Shown: positions 47,442 to 54,806 of the stretch, piece by piece | How positions within the stretch are numbered: the first letter of the stretch is position 1 | Layout: each line of letters opens with the position of its first letter | NCBI GenBank assembly: GCA_041906465.1 | Contig: JAYRJE010000004.1 | Coordinates: forward strand, 327,358-391,357 | Source: Didemnitutus sp041906465 | GTDB lineage: Bacteria; Verrucomicrobiota; Verrucomicrobiia; Opitutales; Opitutaceae | DNA: 64,000 bases | Direction: 5' to 3' | Made by a program: the position numbers and the translations under genes | The notes under the pieces: generated by a model | What the model was told of the DNA's origin: nothing | The model's database searches: none | Seen by the model: the letters and a program-made list of their open reading frames with translations, nothing else

Positions 47442-48728
47442 ATGACCGACCTTATCTCCGATCTCCAGTGGCGCGGCCTGTTGGCCGATTGCACCGATCT
47501 CGACGGCCTGCGTCAGCGGCTGGCGACCGGCCAGCCCATCACGGTCTATTGCGGCTTCGACCCGACCGGTGATTCGCTGCACGTCGGCCACCTCATGGGC
47601 CAGCTCACGCTCGCGCGCTTTCAGCGCGCGGGCCACCACGTCATCGCGCTGGCCGGCGGCGCCACCGGCATGGTCGGCGATCCGTCGGGCCGCTCTTCCG
47701 AGCGCAACCTGCTCACGCGCGAGCAACTCGCCCACAACATCGCCTGCATCAAGGCCCAGCTCTCGCACCTGCTCGACTTCACCACCGCGGCGAACCCCGC
47801 GCGCCTCGTCGACAACGCCGACTGGATCGCACCGTTCAGCTTCCTCGAATTCCTCCGCGACGTCGGAAAACATTTTTCGCTGAACGTCATGCTCGCGAAG
47901 GACTCCGTGAAGTCCCGCATGGAGGGCGACAGCGGCATCAGCTACACCGAGTTCAGCTACCAGCTCCTGCAGGCCTACGACTTCTTCCACCTCAAGAAGA
48001 CCTTCAACTGCGAGATCCAGATCGGCGGCTCCGACCAGTGGGGCAATCTCACCGCCGGCACCGACCTCATCCGCAAAAAACTCGGCCACGACGCCACCGC
48101 GTGGGGCTGGACCTTCCCGCTCATCACGAAGAGCGACGGCACGAAATTCGGCAAAACCGCCAGCGGCGCCGTCTGGCTCGATCCGCAGAAGACGAGCCCC
48201 TACCGCCTCTACCAGTTCTTCGTGAACACCGAGGACGCGAAGGTCTGCGAATACCTCCGTAAGTTCACCTTCCTCACCCGCGAACAGATCGAGCCGCTCG
48301 AAGCCGCACACGCCGCCAACCCCGGCGCCCGCGAAGCCCACCGAGCCCTCGCCCGCGAAGTCACGACGCTCGTCCACGGCGCCGACGCCCTCGCCGGCGC
48401 ACTCAAAGCCAGCGAGATCCTTTTCGGCGGTTCGCTCGACGGCGTCACCGAGGCGATCTTCAACGACGTCGTCGGTGAAGTGCCGACGAAGGATCTCGAG
48501 CGTGCGAAGCTCGACGGCGCCGGCGCGGCCATCATCGACCTCGTCGTCCAAGCCGGACTCGAACCCTCGAAAGGCGCCGCGCGCAAATCCCTCGAAGCCG
48601 GCGGTGTCTACCTGAACAACGTCCGCGCCGACCTGACTCGCACCGTGACCGCAGCCGACCTGCTGTTCGGCAAGTATCTCCTCCTCCGCAAAGGCAAGAA
48701 ATCCTACGCGGTGCTCACCGCGAAGTAA
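47442..48728 (+). CDS. tyrS: Tyrosine--tRNA ligase
   Basis: Class I synthetase of 428 residues from ATG 47442 (MTDLISDLQWRGLL). The HIGH equivalent is HVGH in FDPTGDSLHVGHLMGQ, and the KMSKS equivalent is KFGKT in TKSDGTKFGKTASGAVWLD, both usual for bacterial TyrRS. The C-terminal S4 RNA-binding domain (about 365-428) contains KGAARKSLEAGGVYLNN. It converges on the next gene with a four-base gap. Confidence 0.96.
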   Translation: MTDLISDLQWRGLLADCTDLDGLRQRLATGQPITVYCGFDPTGDSLHVGHLMGQLTLARFQRAGHHVIALAGGATGMVGDPSGRSSERNLLTREQLAHNIACIKAQLSHLLDFTTAANPARLVDNADWIAPFSFLEFLRDVGKHFSLNVMLAKDSVKSRMEGDSGISYTEFSYQLLQAYDFFHLKKTFNCEIQIGGSDQWGNLTAGTDLIRKKLGHDATAWGWTFPLITKSDGTKFGKTASGAVWLDPQKTSPYRLYQFFVNTEDAKVCEYLRKFTFLTREQIEPLEAAHAANPGAREAHRALAREVTTLVHGADALAGALKASEILFGGSLDGVTEAIFNDVVGEVPTKDLERAKLDGAGAAIIDLVVQAGLEPSKGAARKSLEAGGVYLNNVRADLTRTVTAADLLFGKYLLLRKGKKSYAVLTAK

Positions 48729-48732
48729 GCGA

Positions 48733-49206
48733 TCACTTCACGGGCCGGTAGAGAAATTCGATTCGCCGACGCACACCCTGTGTTTCGCCTTCGATGAAGG
48801 CGGAAAGTGTGCCGTCCGCATTCAACGTGTAGCCGACTCGCTGCGGGAAATCGTGCGCCTTGTTTTCAAACACGACTGAACGACCCTCAACCTTGATCAA
48901 TTTGAACGCAGCCCTGGACTGCCCCGACGGCGTCGCGATGAGGGAGAGATCGCCTTGCTCATCGATCCCGAGGAAAAGGTGCTCGTATTCGATCGTTTTG
49001 CCGTCCTTCACGGTGCGGCTCATGCCAAGCATGGTGCCCCCTCCCGGCACCATCCACTCCTCGCGCACGACACGACCGTTCTTCTCGAATTCCCAGCGTC
49101 CCGCGAGCCAGGCTAACGCGTCTACGCCCGATTTCGAAGCGATGTCGGCCGCAAAGGCGAACGATACAATTGCCAAGGAAAGAAGACCCGTGCGCAGTTT
49201 ACTCAT
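48733..49206 (-). CDS. Exported DUF6265-type protein
   Basis: A 157-residue protein with a signal peptide, MSKLRTGLLSLAIVSFAFAAD, and a beta-rich domain: LAWLAGRWEFEKNGRVVREE, MVPGGGTMLGMSRTVKDG and PQRVGYTLNADGTLSAFIEG. This pattern matches the DUF6265 family, a lipocalin-like fold of unknown ligand. An alternative in-frame ATG lies at 49239. It is probably periplasmic or secreted. Confidence 0.65.
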   Translation of the reverse strand: MSKLRTGLLSLAIVSFAFAADIASKSGVDALAWLAGRWEFEKNGRVVREEWMVPGGGTMLGMSRTVKDGKTIEYEHLFLGIDEQGDLSLIATPSGQSRAAFKLIKVEGRSVVFENKAHDFPQRVGYTLNADGTLSAFIEGETQGVRRRIEFLYRPVK

Positions 49207-49311
49207 TCGGCTTTTATCTCTGAGGTCCAAGCTCTGCATCTCGTGGAGTGACAGTGTGACACTCAGGCGGTTTCGCTAGACTGAAATCAGCCGCGACCAA
49301 CGCACCCCTTT

Positions 49312-50946
49312 TCAACGTTCAAGTTTTAGGGCCTGCAGCGTCGCCGCGCGCGACTCCGCCTCGAGCGCCGCGTAGGTCTCGCTCGGGTCGACGATCTTTC
49401 GGCCGAGCACTTCCTCAAGCTGCGCCTGCGTGTAGGTCGGCTTCGCGTGCGCCGTGGATTGCGTGCCGTATTGCTGGAGGTTCGACGCGAAAATGCCCGC
49501 CGCGCTGATCGGCAAAAAGTCCTCGTAGCGCAGGCCCTCGATCGCGACGTAGCCCTCGCGCGCGAGCGCGACGAGGTCCTTGCCCTTCAACTTCCCCGTG
49601 CCCGCCGCCACGCGACCTGCATCGGTCGCGCTGAAACGCGCGAACACGAGTCCCTGCTCAACCAGTTCGATCAACTTCTTCGGAAACGGCGCAAACGCCT
49701 CGCTCGCGAGCCGCTCGTAGGCCGCGAAATCCTTCTTCGCGAGTCCCGGGTGCCGCTCCTTCGCCGCGTCGGCCGCCGCGAGACAGCGGTCGTAGAGTTC
49801 GCGCCCCTTCGGCGTCGTCGCGTAGAAGCGCTGCTCGATCTCGCCGAAGCGCGCGGTGTGCGTCGTGTCCACCACGGTGCCGTCCGGATTCGTGAACTGC
49901 ACCGGCTCGGTCAATGCCTTGTAGGAATCCTGCCGCAGCAGCACCGGCGTGTCGGCGGCCGGACCTTCCGTCGAGTCCTTGAAACCCGAGTGCTTGTGCC
50001 GCGAGAGATTCAGGTCGTCCTGCTTCAGGCGCTTCGTCAGCGCGTCCACGCTCGCTGCGATCGCGCCGGCCGCGAGCGGCGCCGACTCGAACGCGGCGAG
50101 TTGCGCGGCGGTGAAATGCTTGAAGTGCAGCCGCAGGTAATCGCGGTCGCATTGCGCGACGAAGTGCTCGAGCGCCAGCGTCGCGTGCTGCCGGAAACCC
50201 GCCTCGCCCAGCTCGCCGAGGCAGAACTTCATCGCGCTGGTGTAGACGTCCATCCACAGCGTGTTCGGCGTGAGATGATTCAAATGGTGCGACTCGAAGC
50301 ACGCGATGTCCGCCGCGATCTTGAAGCCGGCCTTGCTCAGCTCCTGATAGAAAGCGTGGTCGCGCGCGCGTCCGGTCCATTTGAAGATTCGCCCCGTCGC
50401 CTCGCCGATCAGCGCGTTCGCGTCGTCCCAATCGAGCCCGCCGTCGCGCTCGCCCTTTTCGATCAGGCGCTTGGCCTCCTGCGAAAACACCTGCCGCGGC
50501 GCCAGCAATGCCTCGATGCGCGCCCGCGTCGCCGGATCGAAGTAATCCGTCATCAGCAGCGACGTGAACACGCGGTGCTCGGGATTCAGCCGCGAGCGGA
50601 ACGCCGTCGCGATGATCGGCTGACTCTTCGCGCCGACGTTCGTCATGTCGTAGAACGCGTGCGGCTCCATCGCGAACTGCGCGAAGAACCGCCCGATCCA
50701 GCGATACTCGTCCGGCCGCCCGATGCGGATGGCGCCGTGCCGCTCGCCGCTCGTCTTCTCGAGTTGCTCCGCCGTGATCGCAAAGCCGCCCCAGAGCTGG
50801 CCGAGCAGCGCGCAGATCGCCTCGTTGCAGACGCGATTCACGAGCAGCGATTTGTCGTAGAGCGGCACCTCCGCCCCGAACATGCGGGAGAGTTCGGCGA
50901 ACAGCCGGTGCTGCATCTCAAGTTTGTCGGCGTGGACGGCAGGCAT
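49312..50946 (-). CDS. HglS/YdcJ-family 2-oxoadipate dioxygenase/decarboxylase (DUF1338)
   Basis: Members of this family are Fe(II)-dependent enzymes; Pseudomonas HglS converts 2-oxoadipate to 2-hydroxyglutarate in lysine breakdown. This 544-residue protein has the metal-site blocks of the family: ERHGAIRIGRPDE (first His), ESHHLNHLTPNTLWMDVY (second His), and ARFGEIEQRFYATTPKGRELYD (Glu). It is longer than HglS or YdcJ, so the substrate could differ. ATG 50946 (MPAVHADKLEMQHRL) is the start; the frame runs to 51012. Confidence 0.82.
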   Translation of the reverse strand: MPAVHADKLEMQHRLFAELSRMFGAEVPLYDKSLLVNRVCNEAICALLGQLWGGFAITAEQLEKTSGERHGAIRIGRPDEYRWIGRFFAQFAMEPHAFYDMTNVGAKSQPIIATAFRSRLNPEHRVFTSLLMTDYFDPATRARIEALLAPRQVFSQEAKRLIEKGERDGGLDWDDANALIGEATGRIFKWTGRARDHAFYQELSKAGFKIAADIACFESHHLNHLTPNTLWMDVYTSAMKFCLGELGEAGFRQHATLALEHFVAQCDRDYLRLHFKHFTAAQLAAFESAPLAAGAIAASVDALTKRLKQDDLNLSRHKHSGFKDSTEGPAADTPVLLRQDSYKALTEPVQFTNPDGTVVDTTHTARFGEIEQRFYATTPKGRELYDRCLAAADAAKERHPGLAKKDFAAYERLASEAFAPFPKKLIELVEQGLVFARFSATDAGRVAAGTGKLKGKDLVALAREGYVAIEGLRYEDFLPISAAGIFASNLQQYGTQSTAHAKPTYTQAQLEEVLGRKIVDPSETYAALEAESRAATLQALKLER

Positions 50947-51012
50947 GAGAAACCGCCAGAAAAACTCTCCCACGCCCGAACGCAAGGAGCCGCCCGCTAG
51001 CCGCACGGCCAA

Positions 51013-51109
51013 GGTCGCAGTTATCAGCTTTCAGCCGTCAGCTATCAGCATCCCGCGCAGTGCTCTGTCCTCCGTCATCCGGCCTCAGTCCTCCGCAATC
51101 CGGCCTCCG
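51013..51109. repeat. Degenerate TCAGC and CCTCCGTC units beside the exporter gene
   Basis: A TCAGC-type run (about 51020-51052) is followed by CTCTGTCCTCCGTCATCCGGCCTCAGTCCTCCG-type units to 51110. Both families recur elsewhere in the window (3412-3460 and 1621-1665). No gene. Confidence 0.6.
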
Positions 51110-51427
51110 TCAGCGCGTCGTGAATTTCAACCCCACGATTCCGGCCACGATCAGCACCATGCACACCAGCCGCGCCGCGGTCGCCGGCTCCTTGAACAGC
51201 ACGATGCCCGCGATTGCCGTGCCCACCGCGCCGATGCCGGTCCAGATCGCGTAGCTCGTGCCGAGCGGTAGTCCCTTCACCGCTTGGGCGAGACACCAAA
51301 AGCTCGCGAGCATCAACACGACCGTGACGACGCTCGGCGCCAGCTTCGAAAAGCCGTCCGTGTATTTGAGCCCGACCGCCCAACAAATCTCGAGCAGACC
51401 GGCAACGATGAGCCAGACCCAAGGCAT
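51110..51427 (-). CDS. sugE: Small multidrug resistance family transporter, Gdx/SugE-like guanidinium exporter
   Basis: A four-helix membrane transporter of 105 residues, the standard SMR length, from ATG 51427 (MPWVWLIVAGLLEICWAVGL). The essential glutamate sits in AGLLEICWAVGLKYTDGF, and PLGTSYAIWTGIGAVGTAIAGI is typical. The sequence follows the SugE/Gdx subgroup, known to export guanidinium, more closely than EmrE. SMR proteins work as antiparallel dimers. I saw no guanidine riboswitch upstream. Confidence 0.88.
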   Translation of the reverse strand: MPWVWLIVAGLLEICWAVGLKYTDGFSKLAPSVVTVVLMLASFWCLAQAVKGLPLGTSYAIWTGIGAVGTAIAGIVLFKEPATAARLVCMVLIVAGIVGLKFTTR

Positions 51428-51841
51428 GCGAGAAAGGAAAACTCCCCACTCCAAAAGCCAAACTCCAAAGCAAGGTCCTCGACACGCAACCGGATCGAGC
51501 CGCAGCGATTCAGTGCCCGCGAATCACGCGCATGCGCGAACGCAGACTCCTGTTTCGCGCGTCTCTTGATTCGCGCCGATTCGCGTTCATTCGCGGGGCC
51601 GTTTGTCTCTTCGACGTTCCGTCTCGTCGGCGCTTCCATGTCCTCATCGCCGCGCGCGATCTTTGGCGTTTGTTCTCCCGTGTCGTGCTCTCCTCCTTTC
51701 GGCGTAAGCGCTCTTCCCAACCTTTGCGCATCCTCACGCAAGGGCTGCACAGAGACTCCGCGCCTTGTGTCATACCATGGGGAAAACACCGCCGCGTCGC
51801 ACGACTGACCTCGTCCGAGCGGCTCTCGCCCCCTCCCGCCA
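51428..51841. other. Intergenic region (414 bases) without a supported gene
   Basis: The spacer between the divergent exporter and oxidoreductase genes contains an imperfect inverted repeat of GCGAATCACGCG / ATTCGCGTTCATTCGCGG type (about 51518-51598), plus less structured sequence. The promoter of the oxidoreductase operon should lie near 51750-51830, but I cannot mark it confidently. Confidence 0.5.
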
Positions 51842-53248
51842 ATGACTGCTCCCGCTCGTCCGAAACCGTTTCTGCAGCCGGAATACTGCAAAGGCTGCCT
51901 GCGCTGCGTCGACGCCTGCCCCAAACACTGCATCGAGCCCGGCTCCGAAATCAACTCCGCCACCGGCCTCATTCCGGTCGAGCTGCACCTCGATGCCTGC
52001 AACGGCTGCTCGCTCTGCATGCAGGCCTGCCCCGAGCCCTACGGCCTCCGTCCCGAGACCGAGCGCGCGCACCCGGACCACACGGGTCGCGGCGACGACT
52101 TCGATCTCCAAGACCCCGCGAAACTCTTCGGCCCCAAACCCATCACCGTCGAACCCGCAGCCGACGAGACCGACACCAGCATCGTCACGCCGGTCTGCGA
52201 GCCGCTCGTGTTGAAGGGCAACTACGCCGCCGCCATCGGCGCTCTCTTCGCCGGCTGCCGCCATGTGTTCGGTTATCCGATCACGCCGTCGACCGAAGGC
52301 GCCGAACTCATGGCAAAAATCCTCCCGAAACTCGGCGGCGCCTTCGTGCAAGCCGTCTCCGAAACCGCCGCCGTGAACATGATGTATGGCGCCGGCGGCT
52401 CCGGCGTGCCGTGCATGACCTTCACCAGCGGCCCCGGTTTCTCGCTCATGCTCGAAGGCGTCAGCTACATGATCGGCGCGGAACTGCCGGGCGTGTTCGT
52501 CAACGTCATGCGCGGCGGCCCAGGCCTCGGCAACCTCGGCCCCGAACAGGCCGACATCAAGCTTGCCTGCCGCGGCCTCGGCCACGGCAACACGCACGCC
52601 ATCGTCCTCGCTCCCGGCACGCCGCAGGAGATGCTCGATCTCACGATGGACGCTTTCACGCTGTCCTTCCGCTACCGCATCCCGGTCGTGATCCTCGGCG
52701 ATGGCTACCTCGGCCAGATGACGGGCGTCGTGAAACTCCCCGACACGATGCTCAAGCGCGGCAAGCCCGCCTGGGCCGTCTGCGGCGACCGCGGCCACCG
52801 CCACAATCTCATTTCGTCGATCGAACTCCTCGAGACCGACCTCGAGAAGCGCAACGAGCACCTCAACCGCAAATACGACCGCATCGCCGCGCAGGAACAG
52901 CGCGCCGATCTCTACCGCTGCGACGACGCCGACGTGCTCATCGTCGCCTGCAACACCCCCGCCCGCATGGCCAAAGGCGCCGTCGAAGTCGCGCGCGCCG
53001 AGGGCCTGAAAGTCGGCCTCTTCCGCCCGATCACGCTCTGGCCCTTCCCGATTCGCGCGCTCGCCGACCTGCTCCCGCAAACCAAGCGCCTCGTCATCGT
53101 CGAAGCCGGCCCCGGCCAGCTCGAAGACGAAGTTCGCCTCGCGCTCTCGCACGCCGGCTTCAACCCGCCGCGCATCGAACACGTCCGCCGCCACGGCGGC
53201 GTCCTCCCCTCGCAACGCGAAATCCTCAACCAGCTGCTCGGTCGGTAG
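51842..53248 (+). CDS. 2-oxoacid:ferredoxin oxidoreductase, fused ferredoxin (delta) and alpha subunit
   Basis: A 468-residue fusion. Residues 1-75 form a ferredoxin domain with two [4Fe-4S] motifs, CKGCLRCVDACP and CNGCSLCMQACP. Residues about 120-468 are the alpha (pyrimidine-binding/transketolase C-like) subunit, with HVFGYPITPSTEGAELMA and GPGFSLMLEGVSYMIGAELP. The layout resembles VorD-VorB, so a branched-chain 2-oxoacid or 2-oxoglutarate is a reasonable substrate, but specificity is not readable. With the next gene it oxidatively decarboxylates a 2-oxoacid to acyl-CoA, reducing ferredoxin. Confidence 0.9.
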   Translation: MTAPARPKPFLQPEYCKGCLRCVDACPKHCIEPGSEINSATGLIPVELHLDACNGCSLCMQACPEPYGLRPETERAHPDHTGRGDDFDLQDPAKLFGPKPITVEPAADETDTSIVTPVCEPLVLKGNYAAAIGALFAGCRHVFGYPITPSTEGAELMAKILPKLGGAFVQAVSETAAVNMMYGAGGSGVPCMTFTSGPGFSLMLEGVSYMIGAELPGVFVNVMRGGPGLGNLGPEQADIKLACRGLGHGNTHAIVLAPGTPQEMLDLTMDAFTLSFRYRIPVVILGDGYLGQMTGVVKLPDTMLKRGKPAWAVCGDRGHRHNLISSIELLETDLEKRNEHLNRKYDRIAAQEQRADLYRCDDADVLIVACNTPARMAKGAVEVARAEGLKVGLFRPITLWPFPIRALADLLPQTKRLVIVEAGPGQLEDEVRLALSHAGFNPPRIEHVRRHGGVLPSQREILNQLLGR

Positions 53249-53272
53249 GGGCGGTTGCCCTCAACCGCCCTC
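53245..53272. repeat. Hairpin repeat, GTAGGGGCGGTTG family
   Basis: GGGCGGTTG (53249-53257) pairs with CAACCGCCC (53262-53270) in the 42-base gap between the alpha and beta-gamma genes. The GGTAGGGGCG flank identifies the family found at 4853-4912 and 63727-63870. Its position could limit readthrough or stabilise one end of the transcript. Confidence 0.75.
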
Positions 53273-53290
53273 CCTCAACCCATTCTCCCC

Positions 53291-54724
53291 ATGAGCGGTG
53301 TCTTCTACGAAAAATTCGAACGCCACGCCCACGGCGAAGGCCTCAAGGCCCACAGCACGCACTACTGCCCCGGCTGCGGCCACGGCGTCGTCCATCGCGA
53401 CATTTCCGAGGTGATCAACGAACTCGGCGTGCAGGACCGCACGATCTTCATCTCGCCCGTCGGCTGCTCCGTCTTCGCCTACTACTACTTCGACACCGGC
53501 AACTCGCAGGCCGCCCACGGCCGCGCGCCCGCCGTCGCCCTCGGCCACAAACTCGCCTCGCCCGACTCGCTCGTCATCTCCTACCAGGGCGACGGCGACC
53601 TCGCGTCCATCGGCCTCGCCGAGACGATCTCCGTCGCGCAGATGGGTCTGCCGCTCACGGTCATCTTCATCAACAACGCCATCTACGGCATGACCGGCGG
53701 ACAACTCGCGCCGACCTCGCTCGCCGGCCAGAAAACCGCCACGAGCCCCGACGGTCGCACGCGCGCCATGGGCCAGCCGCTCAAGATGGCCGAGCTCATT
53801 GCGCAACTCGACGGCCCCGTCTACGTCGAGCGCGTCGCACTCTACGACGCGAAGAACCGCGTCAAAGCCCGCCGCGCGATCAAGAAGGCGCTGCAAAACC
53901 AGCTCGAGGGTCGCGGCTATTCCTTCATCGAAGTCCTCTCCGAGTGCCCCACGCACCTGAAGCTCTCGCCCGTCGAGGCGGAGAAATGGGTGCAGGAAAA
54001 CATGGAGCCGGTCTTCCCGCTCGGCGTGAAAAAGGATCTCAGCGCCACCACCGACCCGTGGTTCAAGGGCCCGCGTCCGTCCTACGAGCCCGAGGAAGTC
54101 CTCGGCCTGGCCGGCGCCGAGCCCGCGCTCGCCGAAAAGCGCCGCGCCGAGTGGCCCGCGCACGTCGCCAAGCGCGATCTCTCCTTCAAATTCGCCGGCT
54201 CCGGCGGCGACGGCGCGCAAACCGCCGCGCTCCTCCTCGTCCGCGCCGCGATCGAACTCGGCTACGATGCCACGCACATCCCGGCCTACGGCCCCGAGTC
54301 GCGCGGCGGCACCAGCTACGCCGACGTCCACATCGCCGCCACCGAAGTGCTGAACCCGGCCGCGCCCGAGCCCGACGTCCTCGTCGCGTTCAACGCCCCG
54401 AGCCTCACGAAATTCGCGCACACCGTCGTCCCCGGCGGCACGATCCTCTACGACAGCACGATCGTCACCGTCGCGCCCGCCGATCTCCCGCCCGGCCGCA
54501 CCGTGCTCGGCATCCCGTTCACGAAGATCGCCGCCGATCTCGGCAAACCGATGGTGAAAAACGTCGTCGCTCTCGGTGCGCTGCAATCGGCCACGAAGCT
54601 CCTCCCCGACAACGCGCTGATCGAGACCCTCGCGCACGTGTTGAAAGACAAAGCCGCCGTCCTCCCGCTCAACCAATCCGCCTACGCCGCCGGCCTCGCC
54701 GCCGTCACACCCGTCTCCGCCTGA
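53291..54724 (+). CDS. 2-oxoacid:ferredoxin oxidoreductase, fused beta and gamma subunits
   Basis: A 477-residue fusion from ATG 53291 (MSGVFYEKFERHAHGEG). The beta part (about 1-290) binds thiamine diphosphate: HYCPGCGHGVVH, SPVGCSVFAYY, and GDGDLASIGLAE with the downstream NNAIYGMTGGQ motif. The gamma part (about 300-477) begins LSFKFAGSGGDGAQTAALLL and contains YGPESRGGTSYADVHI. Together with the ferredoxin-alpha protein it forms a complete two-polypeptide oxidoreductase, which is usually three or four subunits. Confidence 0.9.
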   Translation: MSGVFYEKFERHAHGEGLKAHSTHYCPGCGHGVVHRDISEVINELGVQDRTIFISPVGCSVFAYYYFDTGNSQAAHGRAPAVALGHKLASPDSLVISYQGDGDLASIGLAETISVAQMGLPLTVIFINNAIYGMTGGQLAPTSLAGQKTATSPDGRTRAMGQPLKMAELIAQLDGPVYVERVALYDAKNRVKARRAIKKALQNQLEGRGYSFIEVLSECPTHLKLSPVEAEKWVQENMEPVFPLGVKKDLSATTDPWFKGPRPSYEPEEVLGLAGAEPALAEKRRAEWPAHVAKRDLSFKFAGSGGDGAQTAALLLVRAAIELGYDATHIPAYGPESRGGTSYADVHIAATEVLNPAAPEPDVLVAFNAPSLTKFAHTVVPGGTILYDSTIVTVAPADLPPGRTVLGIPFTKIAADLGKPMVKNVVALGALQSATKLLPDNALIETLAHVLKDKAAVLPLNQSAYAAGLAAVTPVSA

Positions 54725-54805
54725 GGTGGAGCGCGTTGACCCCAACGCGCTCTGCATCGAAGCCGCTCTCACGTTCGAAGCGCGTTGAGGTCAACGCGCT
54801 CCACC
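54725..54805. repeat. Perfect 16-base inverted repeat before the acyl-CoA synthetase gene
   Basis: GGTGGAGCGCGTTGAC (54725-54740) and GTCAACGCGCTCCACC (54790-54805) are exact reverse complements and bound the whole spacer between the stop of the oxidoreductase and the ATG at 54807. Related to 43253-43351. Confidence 0.85.
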
Positions 54806-54806
54806 G

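Noticed and set aside
51428..51520. Guanidine riboswitch upstream of the SugE-like gene
   Set aside because: I looked for paired ACGR hairpins or a ykkC-like fold on the minus strand and saw none.
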